Made by a program: the position numbers and the translations under genes. Below are positions 35,999 to 49,480 of a DNA stretch of 64,000 nucleotides, piece by piece. The stretch covers positions 28,361,751-28,425,750 of the forward strand of contig NC_091141.1 in assembly GCF_041381155.1 (NCBI RefSeq), given 5' to 3'. Position 1 is the stretch's first letter, and the number at the start of each line of letters is the position of its first letter. Source of the stretch: Argopecten irradians. Lineage: Eukaryota; Mollusca; Bivalvia; Pectinida; Pectinidae. The notes below the pieces were generated by a model that searched no databases, had not been told where the DNA came from, and saw nothing but the letters and a program-made list of their open reading frames with translations.

Positions 35999-38653
35999 CA
36001 GATTCATATAAATTGCTGACTGAAAATGTAAGTACTAATTAATGCTATTTGAATTTTTACATAGGTTACAAGTTTGATATCTGTTTTGACTTGTTGAAAT
36101 CAGACTAGGTTCTAGGGTTGATATACAGTGTATCATGATAAGTAATTAAGTCAATTAGAGATATCAAGGACAAACTTAAGGTAAATGATCATAATATAAG
36201 ATATTGGTGGAGTCTCTAAAGTTTGAAGTTTGGCCCTAATAAGATACACCAATTTCTGAATGAACCCTGGCAAATGCGTTGAACTGAATGATGAAATCCT
36301 GATGTCAGAATATATGTAACCATGAAATGGCTGTTCTTATACGGGTTCTATATATACACAGTATATACCTCCCTTGTTGTATATATATGCTACTAAAAGG
36401 ATATCACATTGAGTGTCCTAGGCTCGGTTATAATCGGAACATGGACGTTAAGCCCCATCAATCAATTTGTCATATATGGAGCAAAAATTCTTTTTGCACC
36501 TTACATTTATTGTTATCATAGAAACTTTGATGCAGGCATCAGTAGTAGACTGGCCACCAGTCTCTAGAATATTAAAAAATCACTAAATTTGGCTTGATTA
36601 TTTTTGTCTCTACTACATGCCTGATTCTAGAGTTTTAAACTGAGGGAGATAATCTAGTAAAGAACTCTGCTGAGAAAGTCTTATCAGCAACTTAGGGTCT
36701 GGTGGCTTGTCTTGAGCATCAGTAGTAGCATGATTGTGTTTGGCTCATCATTTCTCCTGCACTTTTAGCGGGAAATAGTAATTAGCAAAACAGAAGGTGA
36801 CAGTTATCTCGAAATTTGAAATGATTTCCCGTGGTGTGCTGTATTGTGGTTTGAGAGATCTTCCACATCCAAACTGTCTCTAATTAGTAATCTGGGAGAG
36901 ATGATCTGTCAGGCAACTTGGGTTTGAGTGGAAACTATCACATCAAACACAAAAGGAGACCAATGTCCCTCAACTAGATTACTGCATGATCATATGTACG
37001 TTTTTAATACAGAAGAATTGTATGAAAAAATTATTATTATTAATACTGGTTTTTAATTGGAGTTGAGCTAATGACATTATAATGATAGTAGATTGAAGCA
37101 TAATATATATAGATGTTTTATTTAATTATTAATTTTTGCAATTGGCTCACTACTGGTGACTTATTAGAATGTATGCTTAATTAAACGTGCCAATTAATTA
37201 CTGAAAAATTGGAATTATTTGATGCATGGAAATGTTCATTCAGTCTGTTATTTTTCTCATATTCACACTCGCACATAATATGAACATGAAAATGTGAATA
37301 ATATTTCAATCATTATGATTCATCAGACACAATCTTATCAGACAGGAGGCGGGTGTGAGATTTATTCAGGTCGTAGGTCAATCATCTTGAATTATCTTTA
37401 ATTATTTTAGATATACATACCTGGTAGCTAAAAACAATTTAACAAAATGCGACACTCTGTGGACAGTTCGAAGCTGATTTGAATAAAAAAACATCCATAT
37501 TAACAGTAAAATTGTATTTTGTATTTTGCACTTTGTAGGCTATTATAATTAAATTGTTTCACATCATAATCATTATCATAATAGCTTATTGTATGTAACA
37601 CTGTACATTTATATATCTTAGCATGGCTTACTGCATTTATAATAACATTCTTTCAATGGCATAAAGTAATAATCATTGAGATAATTATCATATAATCGGT
37701 TTACACTGTAAAACACTTTATTTTGCAAGATACAAATTTTCACATAATTACACAAGAGTTGAAAACCGAATGTTTCACAAATAATTGTATCAAACATATA
37801 TCTAATATACAGATGCATGGTTGTCAGCCCTCATCGTCATTTTATATTATGTACTGGTATTCTTGAAATTATATGTTGAAAATCTATAACGATTGTGAGA
37901 AATATATATTATAGACACGGAAATTAAATTAGCCTATATCTAGATATTTTTATATACATATTAATTATTTTAATAAATTGAATACATAATTATATGTGAA
38001 CTATTTTGATTATTCAGGAGAAATCATGTATTTCAGCTGGCCATTTAAACTCATAAACAATGTATATCCAATGTGCATCATTAAACATTTTCTTAATGGA
38101 CTTTATTAATTAAAAGATAAAGATGCATGTTTATTTCTTTTGATGTTGGTTTATCATGTCATCATTTTCCTATCTGATGTGTTTTCTTGTAATATCACGT
38201 ATGTACACAAGGTTTTTTCATACAATTTGTATTTTTTGGCTTGGACCTTGACTGTACATGGCCTTTGACTTTACCAATATTGCTCGACATGTTGACCATT
38301 ACCCGTGATCTGTTTTTGAAATATTAATTTTAGACCTATTCTGCAAACCTTGGAGTCCTGCGGAGCTTTCAATTTGTGTCCTTAATTTAACTTTTAAATT
38401 AGTTAGAAGTCCATTAATTTTAAACTTTAAACACAATATTTTCGTTGAATCTACCAGTGCCATATATAATGATCTGATTTTAGTGTTTGCTGAAATTACA
38501 TTGATCACACTAACCAGTATACATATACCTAATTGCCATGTTTCATTTTGATGTTTTTTTATAATATGAAAAAACCTGAACTTATACTTACAATCATGCT
38601 GAAAATGTGAAGATTACCTTGAAAAATAATTACACTATAATTATATAATTGTC

Positions 38654-38958
38654 ATCCTCGATACTTCAGGGGTTTCAATTACTTACAATCTCTACACCCC
38701 TGGACTATAGCTATCTCATAGTAAAATTGAAGGCAGGTCAGGGGAACAAATCTGAACCAATCACAGGCCTACAACAATTTTCTATGAAGACCACAGAGAG
38801 AACAACGCCCAACTTCAAAGCCACATAGTCAACCACAGTGTATAGCTTTTAATTATAAATTAGTAGGCTCTTTCGATGTGTATCAAAGGACTAAAATACC
38901 TGTTCTGTTAATTGCCACCAGTTTAATAGTCCAGGGTGATCGGAACCCCTGGAGTATC
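38654..38958. mobile_element. MITE, CAGGGGTT(T/C)C family, copy 1
   Basis: Inverted ends ATACTTCAGGGGTTTC and GAACCCCTGGAGTAT, about 305 bp. Copy 2 at 44712-45031 shares the internal GGAACAAATCTGAACCAAT segment. The non-coding body has no transposase. Confidence 0.85.
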
Positions 38959-39459
38959 AGTGATTAATAAGTGTAAACCAACTTATTTTTGCAACGAATT
39001 AATTTCTTGTTTCCATACCAAATGGCTTTTTCACAGCAATTTAATTTCACAATTAACCTTTTAAAATCTCTAAAACTAAATGTTCTTGTAGTTGAAACGT
39101 TTTTTCTCTATTATTTTAACTATATCTAAGGGTAATTGGTAGCGAAATTCATGAAATTAAATCGCACACTAAAATAAGTTGGGTTTACAGCATGTTATAT
39201 TTTGTTAATATTTTTACTGTAGACAATGTGCAATTTACATGACACTGTACAAAGGGTAGTTAGAACGATATGATATTTTTATATACAGATTTTATATACC
39301 TATATTTGATCGAGATATTTTTTATACAATATACACTGTAGAAAATCCATCCATGTTTTATCATTATTTGATTGTAATATAAATTGTTTATTACAGATTT
39401 GGAGGTACATTATTATTGTATACATGGGTTAGTGAACTAAGTTATTTTTGGCCTCACTT

Positions 39460-39592
39460 AGTTAAATTTGTACGAAAATGTTAAATATGTTGAATTTCAT
39501 AATGTTAAATTTGTACGAAAATGTTAAATTTGTTGAATTTCATAATGTTAAATTTGTTACGAAATGTTAAATATGGTTGAATTTCGTAATCT
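39460..39592. repeat. Short tandem repeat, about 50-bp unit
   Basis: Three units of GTTAAATTTGTACGAAAATG then TTAAATATGTTGAATTTC, with length differences. Confidence 0.8.
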
Positions 39593-39742
39593 CCAATCTG
39601 ATGATCACATATACTTTGCGATTAAAAATCAAATGAGGTTTTTGCGCTCAATGATTAGTACGGGAGTTAGGGGTATATGAACATGAATATACATGTATAC
39701 ATTATTTAATGTCAGTATGTTTTCTCAAATCAAAGTGTTTTA

Positions 39743-39975
39743 TCATATTCGACCCAACAAGCACCACTGTCCTTGCAAGCGCTCTTCCCCATTTTTGAGG
39801 CCTCATTTTCCGTCTAATACCTTGAATTAAATGTAAACCGAAAATATGAAAACTATAGGTGTTTCTATTTGATTTTGTGAAATGTTAGCCCAAATTTGGT
39901 GCGATATTTAATTAAGCGCCTCTTCATTTTTTCAATGTTTTAAGCACCCTGGATGCTTATTGTGTCGAATATGGT
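39743..39975. mobile_element. MITE, CGTATTCGACCCAATAAGCG family, degenerate copy
   Basis: Ends ATATTCGACCCAACAAGCAC and GATGCTTATTGTGTCGAATAT. The best preserved copy is at 61288-61490, with another at 52929-53199. Confidence 0.8.
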
Positions 39976-42900
39976 GTATGAAATAAACATTCAAAAAGAC
40001 CAAATTGAATACTGTAGCTGAGGTATGTACTTAGGGATCTAATACTGGTATGCAATTTCTAATGAATTTGAGTCATACCTATTTGAAGCCAAAACTTAAA
40101 TTAGGCTACTTTTATTTACTGCAAATAATTATATATTTTTAAAATGATTATTGTCTCTGCCCAGTGAATCATTAATTTGTACATTTAATGAATAAAATCT
40201 TTTGTATTAATTCTAGTTTTTGTGAAGTTTTTTGTTTTTTGTTTTGGTACATTTAGGTATGTTCAGAATAATCCCACTTCTGTCACCAATTGTGAAGTTT
40301 TCTTTGTTCTTGGCCATAAAAGTTATTAGGCAATTGGAAATTATTATAGATTGTCTTTGCATCGGTTACATTTAAGCATTAAACTATCTTCCTATGGCAT
40401 CTATGGTCTATAAAGCATCTATATATACAAGAAAACTGTTTATCAAGGACGATTTAATCCACAAGATGGAACAGCTAGCCATTTTGACGGTGATCAGTTG
40501 ATATAACCATGTCAACATTAGTGACGTCATGATGGTCACGTTTTGGGTGTCAGTTATACCATCATAAACTTCACATTGCCTTGGTTAGTTTATAAATATA
40601 GAAGAAGTGGCAAGTGAATGTAAATATGTAAATATATATATATATATATTTATATTGTAATTTATACTTTCATTTATTTACACTAACAGTTTAGCATCAA
40701 ATAAGTAAAATAAAAGTTTTCAAAGTTCGTGTTCTTCACTTAACAGGCGGATCAGAATCACCATTCATACAAAAAATTTACTACTATATGGACAATGTAT
40801 ACATGCTCTGTCACCTTCATCAGACAAGCTTCTTTAACATTAATTACAATTATCGTTGTTTTCTATTTTAGTGAAGTTGCCATAACCCTTCAAAATAAAC
40901 ATTACACAGTAAATGTAACAAATTTGAAAATTTGGTCATTTTAAACAAGGATTTATCACTTATAAATCAGAAAAAAATAAAGAATTTGTTCAAGGATGCA
41001 CTCTATAATCTTTAGATGAAAATCTCGGCTAATGGCTAAATGGCTAATATTTAGAATGCTTACTGTATACTTTATAGAAACTGCAACAATTACAGAAGGT
41101 ATAGGCAATGCACTCAATATTTGAAATACAATTTAATGATTTTTGGGCCAGTACATTGATTATATTTTCAAACAATCGTCCTTCAGAAGGAAAAAAATAT
41201 TTATCGTTCAAAAAGTGTTATGGTCTCATTTACAAATTGTCTGCCTCTTGGCCATCTTAAAGTACACAGAAACAAAAGCCAAGCTAGGTGAAATCCATCT
41301 TGAATTTCTTGATTTGATTATAGTTATTCACTTCTCCAACTTTGCTATTTATAAGTGTAGGCTAATAGTAAATCTACAACCTCAAAAGAAAAAGACTACA
41401 TGAGATTTGTTTTTCTATCAATTTTATTTCTGGTCTCTATGTTTCAATGTTTCAAATGTAAGTATAATGCAATTCTTCATTTTCAGCAATAAAAAAGCTT
41501 TACAAATCATCATAATAGCTTAAATCTATTTCAATACTTAACATAGGAAAAATAAACATCAACAATATAACAACACTTCCTGGAAAGTCAGAGCATGTAA
41601 GCAGAGTATACGTGATAATAATATACTCTCAGGAAACTTCATTTTGCCCAATTACAAGTAAGAACACATTTGGTCTTGCCCTAACACTTGATATATGAAA
41701 TGTTCATGACAAATTGTCCACTCTATATGATACATGTAGTATTGTGTCGCTGCATGTGCAAAATACCTTTTACTTCTCCGCTGTCAGAAATGATAATTGC
41801 TGACATATGTATTCAGCATTATTGAATTATATTATCAAATCATATATCAATAGCTCCTGTAGACTATTTTTAATATACAAAATATTAACACCAAAAATTG
41901 ATATAATTTTCAACAAGTTTTCAGTTTTTAGACCAGCTGAAAATTACAAAAAAATTAGTTATCTTTCAGAAATATATGAGTTTTTTAATTGTCATAAAAT
42001 GTATGGCTGGAAGAGAAATTTTGGAATAATTCAAATATTGTAATTTAACTATTTTCCACACACAGAAGTATTATTTGTATGTAATTATAATCGATAGTCT
42101 AATAATGATCAGAAATATTAATTTCAATAATAACCTGGAATTGAAACTCAGAAAATTAATGGGTGAGTACTGATATAAAATGAATGATATTCTGTATGAA
42201 GGAATTTTCTGCCAAAATTAACGAATATCATTAATAATTGTTCCTAATGAATATGCCAAGTCTCTTCTGCACAACCTGTAGTCATTTATATATAATATGC
42301 TTAAACTTAAAGAACATGCTATACACAATTTAAGTTTGTCAAATTATAAAAATATTTAAAATTACATTTTGTACAACTAATTTACAGTTACTGTATTTAT
42401 TGTTGTTGTTTTTGTTTGAATTAAATTTTTATTTATTTAAATCAGAAATGTAATTTTTAAATAATTTTATTAAATTAGTATTTTTTTTAATAAAAGTACT
42501 TACTTATGGTGCATAATTCTAAGTAAATACACACATCATCATCATGAATTGATATTGAAAATATAACTTCCCAAAATCAATCTTATAAACTGATTTAAAA
42601 ATCAAAGCAGTAATTACAATGAATTATAAAATAATACATATCAATAAGCATAGTCAACACTATTCAACGCTTCATTTAAAACACAAAATGAATGTATATA
42701 TAATTATGTATAAATAGAGCTAAAAAATGAATCAACAATATTGCACATATTTGGTCTGATATACATATCAACAGATAATTTTCTATTGAAACATATTCTG
42801 TTTTATGTATATCAAATCCAAGTCTCATCCATTTCGATCACAAGAGAAGAAACTGCATGCAGACTTAGCAAGCTTCATCATAATCACTTAATTAGTAGTA

Positions 42901-43539
42901 GCAAACATAACACCACTTCATCAGGACCGTTTTAATTCACTCAAAAAGTCATGAACACCAACCAATAAAAATATCCATCATTTTAATAATTAAATAATTA
43001 CATCATAATATGATGTTTTATTTATTCTGTAGATGAGTCAGGTGGCATTTGCACAACAGTTTTTATATATATCAACCTAATATATATACAAATCTTTCTG
43101 TCCCCAACATCTCTCTGTGCAATATTCACCAATGTACCCGTAGGTGTCTACTTCATTGGATTTAAGAGTTGTGTCTCTTTCGTGAGGGTGTAGTGGAATG
43201 AACTGAAAAAGTCTTCTTGCTGTTTTAATTTTCTTGGCAGGGGCGGTTGAAGACTAATCTGAGCTATCATCTATATTTTTGCCTTCATTAGATATGCTAA
43301 TTAGGTGATCAACATGTATATATAGGTGTTATATAAGCAAGACCTTTGTGATTTGTAATCACAGGGTATGTGTTCACAACTCACACCTGTATATATTGCC
43401 TCAGGAGAAAACTACAGGTAAAAAGAGGTACAAGTGTAGGGTATACTATGGTCACTGCCTCACATATGTAACCTGTTTAAATTTCTATATAGCCAAATAA
43501 ATGTCTTACATTCATTAATTTTAGTATTAGACATTAGTA

Positions 43540-43715
43540 AATATATATATGTAATTGAAAAGTAATTGAAATGTAATTGTTAATTACACATTTTTAGAAT
43601 GTAATTAATTACAATTACAATTACATGTAATTGAAATATTTCTTAATTACAAATTACTTTAAAAAATGTAATTAATTGCAATTAATTACAATTACATTTT
43701 TAATTACCCCAACCC
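43540..43715. repeat. AATTAC-rich self-complementary tract
   Basis: Dense AATTACAATTACATGTAATT sequence of low complexity that can fold on itself, ending TAATTACCCCAACCCTGG. Confidence 0.7.
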
Positions 43716-44020
43716 TGGTTTTATCCCATTCCGGGTTGTCCGTTACAGCCCTGTGCTATTAAGATTTACATGGCCTAACGACGGCTGTGAATTTGATTCA
43801 AATAATTTTGATGTCTTTTAATTATGAGGCTGATCATCCGCTCAATTATTCCAAATGGAAGCATTTTGTTTTGAGTATTAATTATAGATAAATCTAATTA
43901 ATATATTTTCGATCCATTGAACATTCTATAAACGAATTACATACACACTTCAATTATCATTATAATATTTGTTCATTTAATGAAACTTTCAAAATAGGAA
44001 TATGAATGCATAAAATAAAA

Positions 44021-44204
44021 TACAATCAAACCTGTCTATAACGGACATCAAAGGGACATATAAAAATGTCATTTATAGACAGGTGTCCTTTATACAGAGA
44101 TCAGATTATATTAGTAAATTGCATGAAATGGGGTTGATGAGACTGTCCTTTCTAGACAGGTGTCCTTTATATAGAGGTGCCCTTAAATAGCAGGTTTGAC
44201 TGTA
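44021..44204. mobile_element. MITE-like element, TACAATCAAACCTGTCTATA ends
   Basis: Imperfect inverted ends TACAATCAAACCTG and CAGGTTTGACTGTA, with internal ACAGGTGTCCTTTATA copies. Related diverged sequences are at 47255-47470 and 59226-59393. Confidence 0.75.
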
Positions 44205-44711
44205 TGAATTAATGAAAATGATAGCAATAATGCGCCATTAATCATATTATTATAAATCATTTGTTTTGGATGTCTTAATTTGGCAACTAAAGACTTGCAG
44301 ACTTACATTACATGGAATATATATCATAATACACACACATAAATTAACTTGTAGATATTTGAACAAATTGGAATGCATGAGACACAAACAATTGTATAAT
44401 GATACAGTATGTACATATCATTATAGCATTTTGCTCACACATTCAATCATTATTTACATGTATTTACACCAGCCTCCTGACTAAACATTTTTGCTTAGAC
44501 AAAGACATTTCAGACAATGTAACATACCTTGTAAATGTAATTTGTCTAAATTAATTCATATTCACATCAAGAAGGCTCAATTAGTGGGACTAATAGTTCT
44601 TGATCTACCAGTATATGTATCTATAGTTCATTTAAAGCATACTAGCTAGGATAACAGAGGATTATAGGAATAGTTTTGCTTAATTTTAAACAAATTGTTT
44701 ACTGCCCTGTC

Positions 44712-45031
44712 ATCCTCTATACTCCAGGGGTTCCGATCACTTACGATCTCAACACCCCTGGACTATCTCATAGTAAAACTGAAGGCAGCTCAGAGGAACA
44801 AATCTGAACCAATTACAGGCCTGCAAAAGAACTCTTCGCAGACTACAGAGAGAGCGAGGCCAAACTTCAAAGCCACACAGTCAACCACAGTGTACCATTA
44901 TACGGCTCTTTTGATGTACATCAAAGGACTAATTAAATTACCTGTTCTGTTCTGTTGCCGCCAGTTTTAATATGAAGTAGTGCAGGAACGTAGAGATTGT
45001 AAGTGATCGGAACCCCTGGAGTATCCAGGAT
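44712..45031. mobile_element. MITE, CAGGGGTTCC family, copy 2
   Basis: About 320 bp with long inverted ends: ATCCTCTATACTCCAGGGG and CCCCTGGAGTATCCAGGAT, pairing continuing through GATCACTTACGATCTC / GAGATTGTAAGTGATC. Better preserved than copy 1 at 38654. Confidence 0.88.
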
Positions 45032-45189
45032 GCTGCCCTATCAGTGTTTAAAAACTTGTTTGATTTTTTTCTTTTCATTATTCTATGATGGTATAGCTAA
45101 TTGATGTAAAGATATGATAACTTTCATTTTGCTTATAAAATGTATACATACATTATGTACCTAAGGTCAATCAACTGGTTCTGAAAAGA

Positions 45190-45470
45190 TATACCAATAC
45201 AAGTCAAAAAAGTACAAAGAGAGACAACTCCAATTTAAATTGAAGTATTCTTGGTACTTTTATATACGAGTCAAACTGTAGCTTTATTAAGAATGATTGC
45301 AAAAAGTACTATGGAGAGACAACTCCAGTCTATCTTGGTACTTTTTCAATTTTAATATCAGTGTGTTTTCATATATAGACAGTCAAACTGTAACTCTATC
45401 AAGAATTGCAAGAAGTACCAAGGGAAGACAACTCCAATCTAAATTACTATATTCTTGGTACTTTGTATGA
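45190..45470. repeat. Tandem repeat, about 120-bp unit, three copies
   Basis: Each unit contains AAGTAC...GAGACAACTCCA, then TCTTGGTACTTT and AGTCAAACTGTA. Non-coding. Confidence 0.75.
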
Positions 45471-46276
45471 TCATAAAGCAGCATTCAATGCAAGCTCAGG
45501 AATCATGTATACATACAATGTACTATTATATGCCTTTAACACATCTGATATTCCATACTTGCATGCATGGCCATGCACCCACAATTACTGTCCTGCTGTA
45601 GTAAATATAAATAACATACAGCTTTATATAGGTGTAGCTAATATTATATATATATATTATTCAATCTTACTATATATCATACAGCTGATGGAATATCACT
45701 TGATACACACAATCATAATTTCACCTATACATACAGTACATGAATGTACCAGGCCTAGGTATTACATTAATTTTATCTATGATATATACAATATAATGTC
45801 TTATAAGTCTTAAATAAATTAAAATTGTTCATGACTAGATATGATAAACAGATATTATATAGCCAAAATTTCACAACTGATGATGAATTACTAGACAATG
45901 TATTAGTGGCTATTTATGAAACACAGTATCTATAAAAATCCTGAGTTTAATTGTTGAGCTGTTATGACAATTTTTGTGTGATTGATATGAGCTAGAGCTT
46001 TATAATTATGATATTGGTACAATTGTATGTTTATAGACAGTATAACTTGTCATGTGTAAACAGACCATTGTCTAATCTGTATCCTGTGTATGCCATCATA
46101 TATAATTGTGTGGCATTTTCCTTCTTTATTTATTATGCATTTGCATATTACAGAGCTATCTACCCTTGCGGGTAGGTATTGATTGTGACGTCATGTATTT
46201 GCAAGCATAACATCACACTTTTTGGAGAAAGCGATGTGAATTGCGCTCACAAAATAATGACGTAACAATCTATACC

Positions 46277-46457
46277 TGTAAAAGGAGCGGGTCTGTGTGA
46301 CTTGTACATAGTGTTGAATACGGTCTCTGTCACTCAGCTGACGGAGCATGCTTCTTTGGCTCAGTCGGTAGAGCCGTAGATTTCCACGCCGGAGACCCGG
46401 GTTCGATTCCTGGTCGAGGCACTCGACAGGAATGTGTATTTTCCCTGTTCTTCTACA
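46277..46457 (+). repeat. TRIM copy 1, 5' LTR
   Basis: 181 bp, tRNA-like part 46350-46421 with intact A and B boxes. The D arm (GGCTC/GAGCC) and T arm (CCGGG/CCTGG) pair, the anticodon arm pairs poorly, so this is a tRNA-derived promoter-like module and not a functional tRNA. Confidence 0.85.
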
Positions 46458-46544
46458 TTGGCGCCCAACTAAATAACCCATGGTAGGTGGTTAAAGAGTC
46501 TCGGATTGAGATTTAGGAAATCTCAAGAAAAACAGGGGGAGTAG

Positions 46545-46724
46545 TGTAAAAGGAGCGGGTCGGTGTGACTTGTACATAGTGTTGAATACGGTCTCTGTCA
46601 CTCAGCTGACGGAGCATGCTTCTTTGGCTCAGTCGGTAGAGCCGTAGATTTCCACGCCAGAGACCCGGGTTCGTTTCCTGGTCAGGGCACTCGACAGGAT
46701 GTGTATTTTCCCTGTTCTTCTACA
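46545..46724 (+). repeat. TRIM copy 1, 3' LTR
   Basis: 180 bp, tRNA-like part 46618-46689. One-base deletion and a few substitutions against the 5' LTR, including one inside the B box. Confidence 0.85.
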
Positions 46725-47254
46725 TACCTACCTGCAAGGGAGCTAACTGTAATATGCAAATACTGAATAGTAATTACAACCTGACAGTGTTTAATCTGGA
46801 CAGCTGGCTTATGATACCAGCAGGCCAAATATGCTGGTCCCTGGATTGACAAGTTACACTACTCTACCACAGGACATTATACATATTGTATATAATTGTT
46901 CAGATCACCGTTATGTGTTAAATAAATATTGAATAGCTTTGTGACATAGTATATGTTAAGTACTTTTAACAAAGTCAATTTTTCTATGATATACAGGTAA
47001 TTATGATATTTGAATATTAAATAAAGACTTATTATTTGATATTGAAGTAGATGTGATGTTAAGTGAACTAATATTATGCTACATGTTGAGAATAAAAGCT
47101 AAGTGGATTTTTTTTTTAAATATGAGAAGAAAATTCTGTTTATACAATGTATATGGTTGATCCAAGATTGGGGAATAATCTTAAGACTTTGTGACTGTTA
47201 CAGACAGTATGTATATATATATGATGGGTGAACATTTGATGATTTTATGTTGCA

Positions 47255-47470
47255 GATAAACCTGTCTATAAAGACCAGACAAAGAGAAAATGGTCTATCT
47301 AGCAAAGTGGTCTTTATACACAAGTTGTACTGTGTTGATAATGGTAATTTTTGACCTTGTGAAGTGGTCTTATTAAGCAGGTGGTCTTTATACACAGGTT
47401 GCATTGTGTTGAGATTGGTAATTTTTGACCTTGTAAAGTGGTCTTATCAAACAGGTGGTCTTTATACAGA
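47255..47470. repeat. Tandem GGTCTTTATACACAGGTTG repeat
   Basis: About three units of some 60-70 bp (AAAGTGGTCTTATCAAACAG, GTGGTCTTTATACACAGGTT, GATTGGTAATTTTTGACC), an expanded relative of the TCAAACCTGTCTATA element family. Confidence 0.75.
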
Positions 47471-47544
47471 AGTAGATGGTAAGGCATGTTTTACGGTATA
47501 TAAAATTTCAATTTATCATAATTTATTTACACAACTGTCAAATT

Positions 47545-47905
47545 GGACCTAATATCAACATCACACAGGGCTCTCAAAATAAAGAAAAACAAGGGGGAGC
47601 TTAATTAGAGAGACCAAAACTTAGACCTTTCACAATATTATTGCAAAAAGTATGCAACATTAATCTTTAACAGAAATAATTAATCAAAACTAAAGGTACT
47701 ATATGGTTTTTCTATTGTCAATGCAACCTGCATTTGACCTAATGTCAACATCACACAGGGCTCTCAAACTAGAGAAAAGAAAGGGGTGCTTAACTAGAAA
47801 GACCAAAACTAAGACCTTTCAAAACATCACTGCACAAAGTATTAAGCCACATTAATCTGCAACAGAAATAATTAATCAAAACTAAAGGTACTATAAGGTG
47901 TTCTT
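47545..47905. repeat. Direct tandem duplication, about 190-bp unit
   Basis: GACCTAATATCAACATCACA...AACTAAAGGTACTATATGG is repeated as GACCTAATGTCAACATCACA...AACTAAAGGTACTATAAGG. Diverged, non-coding. Confidence 0.85.
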
Positions 47906-49019
47906 AATGTCAACCTGCATTTGATAATTCAATTTGAGTGAACTTTCAAGTCTCTAAAAGGGACAAAGGACGTGGTTATAGGAACAGGGGCGCAGATCAA
48001 GTTGAATACGGTAAGACACTAATCACATACATTACATGTCCACATGTACATGATTTTGTCAGATGTGAAAGAGATATCTGATATCTATATAGGTGAAAAC
48101 CAGGATTTTACACATGAGCAATATTATTTAAGAACACATGTACATGTATATGAGATCTATATATTGAATAAGATGAAATAAAATTTTGATTAATTATAAA
48201 GTGCACTGCATATATACATGTAATTATGATAGCTATTTATATGATTTCCTGTTGTGTTTCAATATTGTGTGATGAAAATAAAGTTCAGTTACATGCACGA
48301 TGAAATATATAGTCTATTAGTGAAATAAGAAAACGATAAGAACCCTTTATAATCTGCTTTAGAAACTCTTCAGCTTGAATATCATGATAAAAGATCTAGT
48401 AGATCATTATAATATATATCATAACATCCATTAATTGACACCATTCTTACACTAGGAATACCAACAAGAATGAGTGCCACTCATAGATCAACACAGAACT
48501 ATCAGCTGATAATTTTAAATATAAAACTGAACGGATAGCATAAAAATGAAGATTTTTTTCTTTGAATATACATCATGATTATTATAACAGATATCTTTTA
48601 ATCTTTTAATTTATTTCAATGAATAATTATTTTAAGTTTAAAATTAAGTTTTTTGTAAAGTTATATGTTCAGTTTATACTTACCGGGTAATTAACATTTT
48701 TTTAAATTTAGTAATTTCAAATTAATAAGGTCACATATATAACCTTGTCCAAAAATGTTCCAAAAAGAATTAGTTCTTATTGCCCTTTATGAATTTGTTC
48801 ACACAGTGTGTGTTCCTGATGATTCACATTATAGCCAATTTTACCACCAATTTGATAACATCAATTCGAAAATACTAGTATGTCCGGGATGATTTTGGAA
48901 GGAGCCTTTGTCTTTGATTATTACTTCTTAGGCATTTTTATATTGGCCGCTGTAGAATTGCCAAGATCTCAACTTTATCTGAAAATGACCACTATGACTA
49001 AACTCAATACCAGCTGTGC

Positions 49020-49480
49020 CCATAGATTCACATGCATGCTATGGTATATCTGATTCACATATCAGCTGTGACGTCTTAATCACATGTCAGCTGTGACCTC
49101 TGATTCACATACCAGCTGTGACCTCTAATTTACATACCAGCTGTGACCTCTTGGTTCACATACCTGCTGTGACCTCTGATTCACATACCAGCTGTGACCT
49201 CTGATATATATGCCAGCTGTGACGTCTTAATCACATGTCAGCTGTGACCTCTGATTCACATACCAGCTGTGACCTCTGATTTACATACCAGCTGTGACCT
49301 CTTGGTTCACATACCTGCTGTGACCTCTGATGCACATACCAGCTGTGACCTCTGCTTCACATGCCTGCTGTGACCTCTGATTTACTTGTCAGCTGTGACC
49401 TCTGCTTCACATACCAATTGTTACCACTGATTCAAATACCAGCTAAGTTTTAAGTTTACTGATTCACATGTGCGACACTG
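49020..49480. repeat. 25-bp minisatellite, GACCTCTGATTCACATACCA
   Basis: About 16 units of GACCTCTGATTCACATACCA followed by GCTGT. A longer higher-order duplication is visible (49040-49150 against 49215-49320). Each unit has TGACCT, the reverse of AGGTCA. Confidence 0.92.

Larger units (their letters stand above)
46277..46724 (+). mobile_element. TRIM (miniature LTR retrotransposon) with tRNA-like LTRs, copy 1
   Basis: 448 bp. LTRs 46277-46457 (181 bp) and 46545-46724 (180 bp) begin TGTAAAAGG, end TTCTACA and differ at only a handful of sites. The 87-bp core starts with TTGGCGCCCAACTAAATAAC (primer-binding-site-like; the first eight bases match a lysine-tRNA 3' end complement) and ends with purine tract AAAAACAGGGGGAG. 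Target duplication TACC at 46273-46276 and 46725-46728. Each LTR contains a tRNA-like region with A box TGGCTCAGTCGG and B box GGTTCGATTCC (changed to GGTTCGTTTCC in LTR 2). No coding capacity. Its core resembles that of the element at 12901-13251. Confidence 0.85.
46140..46760. mobile_element. MITE (TTTGCATATTACAG ends) carrying a nested TRIM
   Basis: Inverted ends TTTGCATATTACAGAGCTAT and ATAGCT-like mirror ending CTGTAATATGCAAA, both with CCCTTGC...GGTAGG. Without the nested 448-bp TRIM and its 4-bp duplication it matches the uninterrupted relative at 50288-50456 in layout. Internal GTGACGTCATGT and CACAAAATAATGACGT are shared. Confidence 0.88.

Noticed and set aside
46350..46689. Two tRNA genes on the plus strand
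   Set aside because: D and T arms pair, but the anticodon arm does not and the two copies are embedded in matching LTRs.
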